Assembly: GCA_959602875.1 (NCBI GenBank)
Contig: CAUGVQ010000025.1
Span: forward strand, 1 to 22,886
Direction: 5' to 3'
DNA length: 22,886 bases
Source: an uncultured Collinsella sp.
Lineage (GTDB): Bacteria; Actinomycetota; Coriobacteriia; Coriobacteriales; Coriobacteriaceae
A model generated the notes under the pieces. It had not been told where the DNA came from and searched no databases. It saw only the letters and a program-made list of their open reading frames with translations. The translations under genes were made by a program, and so were the position numbers. Position 1 is the first letter of the stretch. Every line of letters starts with the position of its first letter. Below are positions 1-7,207 of this stretch, in pieces.

Positions 1-487
1 AGGCCCATTTCCAGGTCGCCCTCGATCACCCAGGGAAAGACTGTCCGCTCCGAGTAGTAGCCCAGCTCGCATGCCATCACCGTAATAATTTGGGTATCAC
101 TTTTCACACGTACGTCGGCATCTGCCATTCGGTCGTACGCGGCCTCCGTGAACGTTTAGAGGGGCGGTCCCATAGCAACCCAAGCCTGTATGACGAGCTT
201 GCCATTGGCGTCGCGCAGCCGTTCGAACTCAACCAACGGTGATACGCTAACAGGCTCTGGTTGCTCGTGACGTTGGATATGTTCCGCTCGATGTTGAGCG
301 CAGAGGCCTCGGGGACGCCCTCTATGGCACCGTCATCGCGGACACCGAGAAGTATGCCACCGCCCTGCCGGTTGGAGAACGACAGATGGTCTCAAACGCG
401 TCTTGACCCGCCTGGGACTTGCAACGCTCAAACTCGACGCTTATTGCCCTCGCCCGTTTGGATGTATCTGTCAAGCATATCGCTCAT
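1..487 (-). pseudogene. Degraded AlbA_2 (Schlafen-type) putative DNA-binding/ATP-binding protein, 5' part
   Basis: Reading the minus strand in several frames reconstructs one protein. It starts with ATG at 487 (MSDMLDRYIQTGEGN) behind a GGTGGAG ribosome site. It shifts frame near 430-438 (VEFERCKSQAGQDAFETI), again near 385 (LSFSNRQGGGILLGVRDDG, then AIEGVPEASALNIERN), and again near 240-265 (PLVEFERLRDANGKLVIQAW). A TAA stop at 156-158 interrupts it before it continues (YDRMADADVRVKSDTQ) off the left edge. The GG-ILLGV-DDG core and the order of blocks match the N-terminal AlbA_2 domain of the Schlafen/RecG-like ATP-binding family. Three frameshifts plus a stop in under 500 bp mean the copy is dead, unless the assembly is poor here. 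The family match is from memory of its motifs. Confidence 0.72.
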
Positions 488-499
488 GGGATGCTCCAC

Positions 500-556
500 C
501 TATTCTGGACGTTATTCTGGACGTCTTGTCATTACTGTCCAGATTATGTCCAGATA
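500..556. promoter_or_regulatory. Inverted cluster of four CTGGAC motifs (probable operator)
   Basis: CTGGAC occurs at 505-510 and 517-522, and its complement GTCCAG at 537-542 and 548-553. This makes an imperfect inverted repeat in which each arm is two tandem copies 11-12 bp apart. It lies just upstream of the broken AlbA_2 gene start (487, minus) and about 150 bp upstream of the plus-strand ATPase gene. The arrangement fits a dimeric repressor site in a shared divergent promoter. A recombinase or transposase end is the alternative. No protein can be assigned from the sequence. Confidence 0.5.
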
Positions 557-707
557 AACAACCGCAGACGTGCCACATGCGCAGCATGTAGCGAACACTG
601 CGCACCGGCGTATACTCAACTCGGTATAGTTATCTGAAACCTCTCAAGAGGTCCAACTTAACCTCTTTGGCGGACGTATGACAACATCTAAAACAGGTAG
701 GAGTAAC
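554..707 (+). promoter_or_regulatory. Upstream region of the ATPase-DUF4435 gene
   Basis: This stretch holds no supported gene. TATACT at 611-616 and TATAGT at 624-629 could be -10 boxes. A short perfect inverted repeat, ACCTCT-CA-AGAGGT, lies at 639-652 and may be an operator or leader hairpin. The ribosome site AGGAG at 699-703 is followed 4 nt later by ATG at 708, which decides the start of the next gene over the in-frame ATG at 678, which has no clear ribosome site. The promoter calls are weak because no convincing -35 box is visible. Confidence 0.35.
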
Positions 708-2327
708 ATGACTCGCAAGAATACCTATGCGTATTATCTGCCGGATAGCAATAGTGCACCGCAACAATATGAGACATCTGTCAACTCGGTCATTATTATC
801 GGCGCTAACGGCTCGGGAAAATCAAAACTCGGAGCATGGATTGAAGAACGTGATTTCGAAGGGGTTCATAGAATTGCAGCACAAAGAAATATTAATTTCT
901 CCGAGAGAATCCCTCTAAAAAGCTATGAAGAAGCAGAAAACACGGTATTCTATGGCAGCGCGGATGACTCTTCCCGACGAAAAAAGGGACCCCGGTGGGC
1001 CTGGGGAAAGAATTATACGACTACGCTACTTAACGATTTTGACGATGTATTGGCAGCGTTGATCGCACAATTAAACAACGAAAACCACCAATATGTGGAG
1101 GACTGCAAGCTTGCGGAAAGACAGGGTACCGAAAAACCGCGCACTCGAGAGTCATCATTAGACAAGCTGCTGTCAATTTGGAACCAAGTATTTCCTCATA
1201 GACACCTAAAGATGCGCGATGCCCATTTCATCGCCTCGGTTCCTGAATACGGCTCTGATTACTCGGGCACCCAAATGAGCGATGGGGAGCGTTCTGTTCT
1301 CTACCTTGTTTCGCAAGTTCTATGCGTTCCCGAGAACAAAACGTTAATAATAGATGAGCCAGAGGTACATCTTCACCCCTCACTGATGGGACGGTTGTGG
1401 AACGCTCTAGAGGACGCTCGCCCCGATTGCTTATTTGTATTCATCACTCATGACATCCAATTGGCTGCATTGCATAAAAGCTCGGACAAGGTATGGGTAA
1501 AAAGCTACGATGGTGCGATATGGGATTGGTCACCCATTCCTGAAAGCGATTTACCTGAGCAGCTGCTTCTTGAGTTGCTAGGCAATCGCAAAAATGTTCT
1601 GTTCGTTGAAGGCGCGAACAACAGCTACGACATGCAACTGTATTCAGCTCTCTATCCAGACTTTTACGTCGTTCCGTGTGGCGGTTGCGACCAAGTTATC
1701 TCAAATACAAAAGCCTTCTCCTCCACGACCGAACTGCACTCCTTTACGGCATATGGCATCATCGACCGCGACTATCGAAGCAATGAGGAGCTTCATGCAT
1801 TGAACGCCAAGGGTATTTTCAGTCTTGAAGTTGCGGAAATTGAAAACTTATTTTTGGTCGAGCCTGTATTGCGTATAGCTGCAGAACGGTTTGCCTGCAG
1901 TGATGTAGAAGGGTCGATAAATAGTATTAAAAAATATGTAATTGATCAGCGATTCGCTGGCGAGCTGGACCGCCAAATTGGGCAAGCAGCAATTTCGCAT
2001 CTCAAAACACAATTGAGAGGCATCGAGATTGACAGAACTGATAGCCTCTCGATATCCGATAGCTATACAGACGCCATAGCTAAAATAGACCCTAAGGTTG
2101 AACTTTCAGTACTACGAGCTCGCTTCGAAAAGGTTTTACGCGCCGCCGATTATGAAAGCGTACTCGGATTGTTCAACGCCAAAGGCGTTTCAAATAGTGT
2201 CGGACACTATCTTGGAATTAACGACAAGGAGTATCGTGCAAAAATCATTAATTTGCTGAGGAGCGACTGTGCGGAGAAGCTGCTTGATGCGCTAAGACCG
2301 TATGTCCCGCGTCTACCCTGCGCGTAA
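708..2327 (+). CDS. AAA15/ABC-type ATPase fused to DUF4435 (Toprim-like); PARIS-like single-gene defence candidate
   Basis: A 539-residue protein, starting at the ATG with the AGGAG site. The N-terminal half is an OLD/ABC-class ATPase: Walker A GANGSGKS at 32-39, ABC-type signature MSDGERS at 190-196, Walker B TLIIDEPEVHLHP at 212-224 and an H-loop THD at 247-249. The C-terminal half matches DUF4435, a Toprim-like fold: VLFVEG at about 297-302, IIDRDY at 351-356 and an acidic EIEN at 377-380, the usual E plus DxD metal-binding pattern. PARIS anti-phage systems consist of an AAA15 ATPase (AriA) and a DUF4435 nuclease (AriB), and fused forms are known. If the role holds, the ATPase senses a phage anti-restriction protein and releases the nuclease. 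Base composition is lower in GC than the flanking core genes, which suggests transfer. Other AAA+DUF4435 proteins of unknown role exist, so the PARIS label is an inference. Confidence 0.85.
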   Translation: MTRKNTYAYYLPDSNSAPQQYETSVNSVIIIGANGSGKSKLGAWIEERDFEGVHRIAAQRNINFSERIPLKSYEEAENTVFYGSADDSSRRKKGPRWAWGKNYTTTLLNDFDDVLAALIAQLNNENHQYVEDCKLAERQGTEKPRTRESSLDKLLSIWNQVFPHRHLKMRDAHFIASVPEYGSDYSGTQMSDGERSVLYLVSQVLCVPENKTLIIDEPEVHLHPSLMGRLWNALEDARPDCLFVFITHDIQLAALHKSSDKVWVKSYDGAIWDWSPIPESDLPEQLLLELLGNRKNVLFVEGANNSYDMQLYSALYPDFYVVPCGGCDQVISNTKAFSSTTELHSFTAYGIIDRDYRSNEELHALNAKGIFSLEVAEIENLFLVEPVLRIAAERFACSDVEGSINSIKKYVIDQRFAGELDRQIGQAAISHLKTQLRGIEIDRTDSLSISDSYTDAIAKIDPKVELSVLRARFEKVLRAADYESVLGLFNAKGVSNSVGHYLGINDKEYRAKIINLLRSDCAEKLLDALRPYVPRLPCA

Positions 2328-2349
2328 GGCGACAAAGAGGAAGGGATGC

Positions 2350-3618
2350 TTAATACCCCGCCTCCAGCAAAGCTCTCGTCTGCACCAACCCGAACGTCCG
2401 TCCCTCCCCGACCAGCTCCGTCACGTTCTCGTGCACGATACCTCCGCGGTGCTGTATCGGGTCGCTGCGCGTAATGACGAACTTGGGCCAGTTGTCCCGT
2501 ACCTGCTCAAGCGGGCGGTACTCGCGGTCCTCGGTCTTCCGGTCGCTCATGATGGTCATCGCCACTTGCACGTAGGCGTACTCCATCTCGGGCGAGCGCA
2601 TGACGAAGTCGCACTCGAGCTTGCCGATGCGCCCCACGCTCACCTCGTAGCCCAGGCTCCGGGCGTAACTGTAGACGATATTCTCCAGCACCGGCCCGTA
2701 GTTGATGCGGTTGTCCGTGTTGAGCGCGAAGTAGAAGCTCAGGTCGGCGAGGTAGTACTTCTGCTCGCCCTTGAGCGACTTGCGCGACTTCATGTCGAAG
2801 CGCGTGCACTTGCTAATGATCTTGGCGTCCTCGAGTATCTGGAGGTAGCGGTTGAGCGTCTCGCGCTTGATGCGAACGCCCTGCCGCTCGAGATCGGATT
2901 GGATGTTCGTGAGCGAGGTCGTCGCGCCGAAGTTGTTGATGACGTAGTCGCGCACCTGGTTGAAGACCGAGACGTTCTTCACCTTCACGCGGCGGCGGAT
3001 GTCCTTCTCGAAGATCTCCTTGATGACGGAGCACACGTACGCGCGCTTGTCCGCCATCTTGGGGTAGTCGAGCGCCTTGGGGAAGCCGCCCTCGAGGATA
3101 TAGCGGTCAAGCTCGGCCACAGGGTTGGGGTCGACCGCCTGCCCGAGGAAGCGCTTCATCTCGCGGTACTCCTTGAAGCTGAGCGTCTGCACCTCGAACT
3201 CGACGTAGCGCCCCGTCAGTTTGGTGGCGAGCTCACCGGAGAGCAGATAGGAGTTTGACCCGGTGATGAAGATGGAGAATCCGCCCTCGGAGCGGAACTC
3301 GTTCACCACCTCCTCGAACCCCTCGACGTTCTGGATCTCATCGATGAAGAGGTACTTCATGCCGCGGGTCTTGAGCGCGGGCTCGATCAGCGCCTCGAGC
3401 TGTTCCGGCGTCTTCACCGAGCGGAAGCCGTATCGGTCGAGGTCGAGGTAGATGATCTGGTCCTCCCGCACCCCCGCGGCCCTGAGCTCCTCGGCGATGG
3501 TCTGCATGAGACACGACTTGCCACACCGGCGGACCCCGGTGAGGACCTTGATCACGCCGTCGTCGTGGTAGAACCCGCGAATCTTCTCAAGGTAGTCCTC
3601 GCGCTCGAACAAACGCAT
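2350..3618 (-). CDS. AAA_14 family ATPase with C-terminal DUF4143 domain
   Basis: A 422-residue protein, convergent with the preceding gene (22 bp apart). Walker A GVRRCGKS is at 28-35 and Walker B YLFIDEIQ at 89-96. A sensor-like FITGSNS follows. A winged-helix region with KRETLNRYLQILEDAKII lies near 255-280. The C-terminal DUF4143 part contains KLECDFV...YVQV, resembling a PD-(D/E)XK core. The family is common and scattered in Coriobacteriia, Bacteroidetes and archaea, and its biological role is unsettled. The start at 3618 has a GGAG site 5 nt upstream inside an unusual inverted repeat, described separately. The gene looks intact, and GC content is closer to the core genome than that of its left neighbour. 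Proposed roles include defence or a toxin-like ATPase; none can be shown here. Confidence 0.88.
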   Translation of the reverse strand: MRLFEREDYLEKIRGFYHDDGVIKVLTGVRRCGKSCLMQTIAEELRAAGVREDQIIYLDLDRYGFRSVKTPEQLEALIEPALKTRGMKYLFIDEIQNVEGFEEVVNEFRSEGGFSIFITGSNSYLLSGELATKLTGRYVEFEVQTLSFKEYREMKRFLGQAVDPNPVAELDRYILEGGFPKALDYPKMADKRAYVCSVIKEIFEKDIRRRVKVKNVSVFNQVRDYVINNFGATTSLTNIQSDLERQGVRIKRETLNRYLQILEDAKIISKCTRFDMKSRKSLKGEQKYYLADLSFYFALNTDNRINYGPVLENIVYSYARSLGYEVSVGRIGKLECDFVMRSPEMEYAYVQVAMTIMSDRKTEDREYRPLEQVRDNWPKFVITRSDPIQHRGGIVHENVTELVGEGRTFGLVQTRALLEAGY

Positions 3619-3732
3619 GCTGGCTCCAATCTCTCGACTGGAGCCAGTATAGCAAATATCGCGTTTATTGGTGTATCTCTAGCAGATTTGACGATTAATA
3701 CCCCCATAACTACTGATTTTCTATTCCCACTC
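3599..3732. repeat. Direct repeat copy 1 (AAA_14 5' end, promoter, guaA 3' core)
   Basis: About 134 bp that recurs at 5256-5390 in the same orientation, with roughly ten mismatches and one single-base length difference. It covers the first codons of the AAA_14 gene, its promoter and inverted repeat, the spacer, and exactly the last 12 bp of guaA (CTATTCCCACTC, that is GAGTGGGAATAG on the coding strand) at 3721-3732. Identity stops at that core. It therefore looks like the far attachment-type end of an insertion whose near end is guaA itself. Confidence 0.85.
3620..3651 (-). promoter_or_regulatory. Extended -10 promoter with operator-like inverted repeat overlapping the ribosome site
   Basis: On the minus strand TGCTATACT (extended -10; the TATACT is at 3651-3646) runs directly into a perfect 9-bp inverted repeat, CTGGCTCCA and TGGAGCCAG, at 3647-3639 and 3628-3620 with a 10-nt spacer. 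The second arm contains the GGAG ribosome site and ends 1 nt before the ATG at 3618. Transcription would start inside the first arm, so the repeat is more likely a DNA operator than a full RNA hairpin. No good -35 box is seen, in line with extended -10 promoters. The same element recurs at 5277-5308. Confidence 0.6.
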
Positions 3733-3743
3733 AGCAATTTTCA

Positions 3744-3974
3744 CTAAACTAGCACTGAATCGTATCGCGTCAGCAAGCTACGGTCGTATATCACATCAGG
3801 TGGGCTCGGTTTCATCCACGGCGTTGCGATTCGAAGGACGCCTGCAGATTTCCGGCCGCAAAATTTCTTGATGCGGCGCTCCATTGCCCGATGCACCAGT
3901 GCGCAGATACCCAGGTCTTGTAACACCAACTCAACTGAAGCTGATTTAATGATGCGCGACCGACGGCAGCACAA
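3744..3974 (-). CDS. Small uncharacterised open frame or gene remnant, 76 codons
   Basis: The frame overlaps the 3' end of the HEPN-like gene by 29 bp in another frame and stops 11 bp before the direct repeat. The C-terminal part (VLRIATPWMKPSPPDVIYD, then RSLLTRYDSVLV) reads like real protein, but I do not recognise a family. There is no clear ribosome site before its ATG. It could be a translationally coupled small protein, an antitoxin-like partner for the HEPN gene, or the tail of an older gene cut by the rearrangement that made the repeats. No function is proposed with confidence. Confidence 0.25.
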   Translation of the reverse strand: MCCRRSRIIKSASVELVLQDLGICALVHRAMERRIKKFCGRKSAGVLRIATPWMKPSPPDVIYDRSLLTRYDSVLV

Positions 3975-4821
3975 GCCTGTCGAGGTTATTTTTCAAAACA
4001 AAACGTTTGACTGACACAATATTCTCGAATTCCCAGCATGGAACATGAAGTGCGATATCGAAACAACCGCCCTCAAGATCTCTGGATCTTGAAAAATAGA
4101 ATTCACCCTCGATATTAAACTTATGTCTGTAGCTCTCAACAATCGTCCGACTTATCTCGTATTCATCCTGAAATATCACAATATAGGCGTAGCACAAAGC
4201 CATAAGGGAGTTTTCCGCATCGACAATGGTATCAGAGTAGTCTGTTTCACGCCCCCTCTTCTTTATCTCAAGCTTGATTTGCCCATTCCATCCCCGCCAC
4301 GATATAATTCTTTCGCAGTCAGCTGTTATCAGGGTTTTTGCGCCGTCACAAACCAATCCAGAATAAATTGTACGATTGTGTACTATGTAGTTTCTCAGCC
4401 TTACCCAAAATCGATATGCAAACTCCGAATCAAATAGCAGTGATTCCGACTCGCGAAGCAGCGCAAAGCTATCCTCATTTTTCCAAGCTTTTGCCACTCG
4501 CTCGACAATCTCTATTGCGGTTTTGAACGAAGCCGCAAAGTTAAACGCCAGGCGATTCGCCTGACGTTCTATCTCTTTTGGATGAACCTTACTGACGAGG
4601 TAGCGATTATTCATCGCTTTAGGTTGAAGGTAGTCGTATAGATCGTCTCCGTTCTTCTTCGCAATAAGTAGTATCTCTCTTATATCGTAGAAAGTTTCAA
4701 TGAAGGTTATGGCCTGCCTAAAATCACGATATTCTTTTTCACCAACTGATCCTTTCCATTCGAAATGATGCTCAACATTCCCAGCGCATTTTGAAACACA
4801 GTCGTCAACAATCCAAAGCAT
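3946..4821 (-). CDS. HEPN-like protein, cargo of the repeat-flanked cassette
   Basis: A 291-residue protein, mostly predicted helical, AT-rich compared with guaA next door. The stretch RFWVRLRNYIVHNRTIY (137-153) carries RNYIVH at 143-148. This fits the R(N/D/H)-x3-H signature of HEPN domains, which usually form dimeric metal-independent ribonucleases in toxin, abortive infection and CRISPR effectors. A helical segment around 90-135 would supply the other HEPN helices, and a beta-rich C-terminal part (about 170-285) is unassigned. The start at 4821 has only a weak purine-rich ribosome site (GAAAAG). It is the only sizeable gene between the two direct repeats. No signal peptide or membrane segment is seen. 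A ribonuclease defence or toxin role is inferred from one motif and the context, and no known family name can be given. Confidence 0.65.
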   Translation of the reverse strand: MLWIVDDCVSKCAGNVEHHFEWKGSVGEKEYRDFRQAITFIETFYDIREILLIAKKNGDDLYDYLQPKAMNNRYLVSKVHPKEIERQANRLAFNFAASFKTAIEIVERVAKAWKNEDSFALLRESESLLFDSEFAYRFWVRLRNYIVHNRTIYSGLVCDGAKTLITADCERIISWRGWNGQIKLEIKKRGRETDYSDTIVDAENSLMALCYAYIVIFQDEYEISRTIVESYRHKFNIEGEFYFSRSRDLEGGCFDIALHVPCWEFENIVSVKRFVLKNNLDRLVLPSVAHH

Positions 4822-5203
4822 TTCTTTTCAGCCAATCACTCAAACGCATGGCGTTTATTCGTCTAGGTGCACATTGAACCAGCTAATCTAAATCGCCTCC
4901 TACGCCAAATCAATAACCCGCTTCTTGCTCAGCGATTATCCATTTCCACATATCAAGCTCTACCCTTCAAAACCATTTGTATTGCTTAGGTGATGAGCCC
5001 CGTATCATCCATCAACTTGCCAATGGCAAAGACCCTCTTTAAACACATCAATCGGCAGGCGCATCCTAACTTGGAGATGGTCGGCGGCCCTTTCCTGTTA
5101 CCACTTCGCCGTGAAAGGTTCTCACCCATCATCTTGGATGATGTTCCCATATACGACGTTAAAAGGTTAATGGATGTGCCGCCGCTCATGATGATTTAAT
5201 CAA
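4822..5203. other. AT-rich gene-free part of the cassette
   Basis: About 380 bp between the HEPN-like gene and the second repeat. Short open frames exist on both strands at about 4986-5199 (67-69 codons), but neither has a ribosome site or a recognisable product, and they overlap head to head. No integrase, tRNA or transposase end is seen. It probably contains the promoter of the HEPN-like gene, but no clear -35/-10 pair stands out. Confidence 0.4.
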
Positions 5204-5275
5204 TCAGCACAGCATGAAGCCATTCAGACAAGTGCGCACATTATCCTTTCCTACTTCGCGCTCGAACAAACGCAT
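5204..5275 (-). pseudogene. Truncated 5' remnant of a second AAA_14 gene
   Basis: The second direct repeat contains an ATG at 5275 followed by codons for MRLFERE, identical to the first seven residues of the intact AAA_14 gene. It then departs into unrelated sequence and stops after 23 codons at 5204. The promoter and inverted repeat in front of it are also preserved. The sequence directly after guaA was therefore once the start of an AAA_14 gene, or came in with an element that carried one. Confidence 0.7.
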
Positions 5276-5390
5276 ACTGGCCCCAATCTCTCGACTGGAG
5301 CCAGTATAGCAAATATCGTGTTTATTGGGGTATTTCTAGCAGAGTTGACGATTTATACCCCCATAACTGCCGAATTATCTATTCCCACTC
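5256..5390. repeat. Direct repeat copy 2 (at the 3' end of guaA)
   Basis: This is the partner of 3599-3732, about 90% identical over 134-135 bp in the same orientation. It includes the truncated AAA_14 start, the extended -10 promoter, the inverted repeat (one arm changed from CTGGCTCC to CTGGCCCC), the spacer, and the guaA stop with its last codons. The two copies bracket about 1.5 kb. Scattered substitutions show that the copies are old or come from different strains, not a fresh duplication. Confidence 0.85.
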
Positions 5391-6986
5391 GATTGTCGCG
5401 GGAGGCTTCGACGTGATGTCGTACGCCACGCGGTTCACGCCCGGCACCTCGGCCACGATACGGCCGGAGATCTTGGCGAGCACCTCGTAGGGCAGCTTAG
5501 CCCAGTCCGCGGTCATGGCGTCACTCGACTCGACGGCGCGCAGAATCACCGGGCGGGCGTAGGTGCGTTCGTCACCCATCACGCCCACGCTCTTGATATC
5601 GGGGAGCACCGCGAAGTACTGCCAGCAGCTGTGCTCAGAGTTGCGCTCGCCCGTCTCCTCGAAAAGACGCTGGTTGTAGGCGTCAAGCTCCTCGCGGACG
5701 ATTGCGTCGGCATCCTTTAGGATGCGAAGCTTCTCGGGGTCCACCGCGCCGATGATGCGGATGGCAAGACCCGGGCCCGGGAACGGCTGGCGGTAGACGA
5801 TGTGCGCCGGGAGCCCCAGCGCGAGGCCCAGCTCGCGCACCTCGTCCTTAAAGAAGTGGTCGAGCGGCTCGATGAGGTCGAAGTGCACGCCCTCGGGGAA
5901 CGGGATCAGGTTGTGGTGGCTCTTGATGGTCGAGGCCTTGCCGCCCGTCTTGCGCGCGCCACTCTCGATGATGTCAGGATAGATGGTGCCCTGGGCGAGG
6001 TAGGTGACGGGGCGGCCGTCCTCCTCAAGCTGCTTGGCAACGGCAAAGAACTCGTTCCAGAACTGCGTGCCGATGATGCGACGCTTCTCCTCCGGATCGG
6101 TGACGCCGGCAAGGAGCTCGGCATAACGGTCCTCGGCATGCACGTGAATGAAGTCCACGTCGAACTGCTTAGTGAAGACCTCTTCCACCTGCTCAGGCTC
6201 GCCCTTGCGCAGAAGTCCGTGGTTGATGAAGACGCAGGTCATCTGGCGACCAATGGCGCGCGCGCCAAGTGCGGCCACCACGCTCGAGTCAACGCCGCCG
6301 GAAAGTGCGAGGATGACGCGGGCGTCGCCCACCTGCTCGCGAATCTCGGCGACCTTCTGCTCGACCAGGTTGTCCATGGTCCAGGTCTTCTCAAGACCGC
6401 AGATGTTAAAGAGGAAGTTCGAGAGAATCTGCTGGCCGTACTCGGTGTGGCGCACCTCGGGGTGGAACTGGGTGGAGTAGAGCTTGCGCTCGGGGCACGC
6501 CATGGCGGCCACGGGGCAGACGCCGGTCTGCGCCGTCACGTGGAAGCCCTCGGGAACGCGCACAACCGCGTCGCGGTGGCTCATCCACACGGTCTGCTCG
6601 AGCGGAGTGCCCGCAAACAGAGCGGAGCCGTTATCGCAGGCGATGGTTGCGGGGCCGTACTCGCCCACCTCGGAATGACCGACCTCGCCTCCGAGCGTCA
6701 CGGCCATGATCTGGTGCCCGTAGCAGAAACCCAAAACCGGCAGGCCGAGGTCGAAGATGCCAGGGTCGATGGACGGCGCGTCCTCGGCATAGACGCTCGC
6801 GGGGCCACCGGAGAGGATGAGGGCGGCAGGCTCCATCGCGCGGACCTCGTCCGCGGTGATGTCGCAGGGCACAATCTCGGAATAAACATGCAGGTCGCGC
6901 ACGCGGCGGGCGATGAGCTGGCCGTACTGTGCACCGAAGTCAAATACGAGCACCTTATTTGCGGCAGCGGATGCGTTCTCGGGCAT
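5379..6986 (-). CDS. guaA: GMP synthase (glutamine-hydrolysing)
   Basis: A 535-residue enzyme converting XMP, glutamine and ATP to GMP, the last step of guanine nucleotide synthesis in the cytosol. The class I glutaminase domain occupies about 10-200 with nucleophile Cys88 (GFCYGHQ) and the His175/Glu177 pair (HPEV). The ATP pyrophosphatase domain follows, with SGGVDSS at 229-235, then the C-terminal dimerisation domain ending in IEWE. The ATG at 6986 has an AGGAG site (GAGAGGAGACCC) and gives a normal N-terminus; an in-frame ATG at 7040 would add 18 odd residues. The last 12 bp of the gene form the core shared by the downstream direct repeats, and guaA 3' ends are known integration sites for genomic islands. 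The gene is divergent from the asparaginase gene. Confidence 0.97.
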   Translation of the reverse strand: MPENASAAANKVLVFDFGAQYGQLIARRVRDLHVYSEIVPCDITADEVRAMEPAALILSGGPASVYAEDAPSIDPGIFDLGLPVLGFCYGHQIMAVTLGGEVGHSEVGEYGPATIACDNGSALFAGTPLEQTVWMSHRDAVVRVPEGFHVTAQTGVCPVAAMACPERKLYSTQFHPEVRHTEYGQQILSNFLFNICGLEKTWTMDNLVEQKVAEIREQVGDARVILALSGGVDSSVVAALGARAIGRQMTCVFINHGLLRKGEPEQVEEVFTKQFDVDFIHVHAEDRYAELLAGVTDPEEKRRIIGTQFWNEFFAVAKQLEEDGRPVTYLAQGTIYPDIIESGARKTGGKASTIKSHHNLIPFPEGVHFDLIEPLDHFFKDEVRELGLALGLPAHIVYRQPFPGPGLAIRIIGAVDPEKLRILKDADAIVREELDAYNQRLFEETGERNSEHSCWQYFAVLPDIKSVGVMGDERTYARPVILRAVESSDAMTADWAKLPYEVLAKISGRIVAEVPGVNRVAYDITSKPPATIEWE

Positions 6987-7029
6987 GGGTCTCCTCTCTG
7001 GCGCCGGCGGGCGGCTGCGTCTTTGTAAC

Positions 7030-7207
7030 CTATCTATCATACACGCTCGCCTGCCGCGCGCGGCAAAGCGCGGTACATCCTCACGCCATCGTCAACTGCG
7101 GTGGGGTGCCTGCCGGGTACCGCGTGTGCGCACCTGAGCCCTCGGCGTACCGCTACAATACTAAGACCGGCAACCGCGCCGGCACCTCGAGCAGAAAGCA
7201 ACGCCTC
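7030..7207. promoter_or_regulatory. Divergent promoter region between guaA and the asparaginase gene
   Basis: On the minus strand TATGAT at 7041-7036 is a plausible -10 for guaA. On the plus strand TACAAT at 7154-7159 is a plausible -10 for the asparaginase gene, about 50 bp before its ATG. Neither has a convincing -35 box. No riboswitch-like structure was recognised, although a guaA leader would be a place to expect one. Confidence 0.35.

Noticed and set aside
261..637. Three overlapping plus-strand frames of 62-98 codons
   Set aside because: They lie across the AlbA_2 pseudogene and its operator; no ribosome sites and no recognisable protein.
2302..3258. Long plus-strand open frame (318 codons) opposite the AAA_14 gene
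   Set aside because: It is the antisense shadow of a recognised gene in high-GC sequence; its product is leucine-, valine-, histidine- and arginine-rich with no family features.
4986..5199. Opposed small frames of 67 and 69 codons in the cassette
   Set aside because: They overlap almost completely on opposite strands, with no ribosome site or family features, so neither can be chosen as a gene.
5802..7028. 408-codon plus-strand frame opposite guaA
   Set aside because: guaA is certain on the other strand; the antisense product is low-complexity and lacks a ribosome site.
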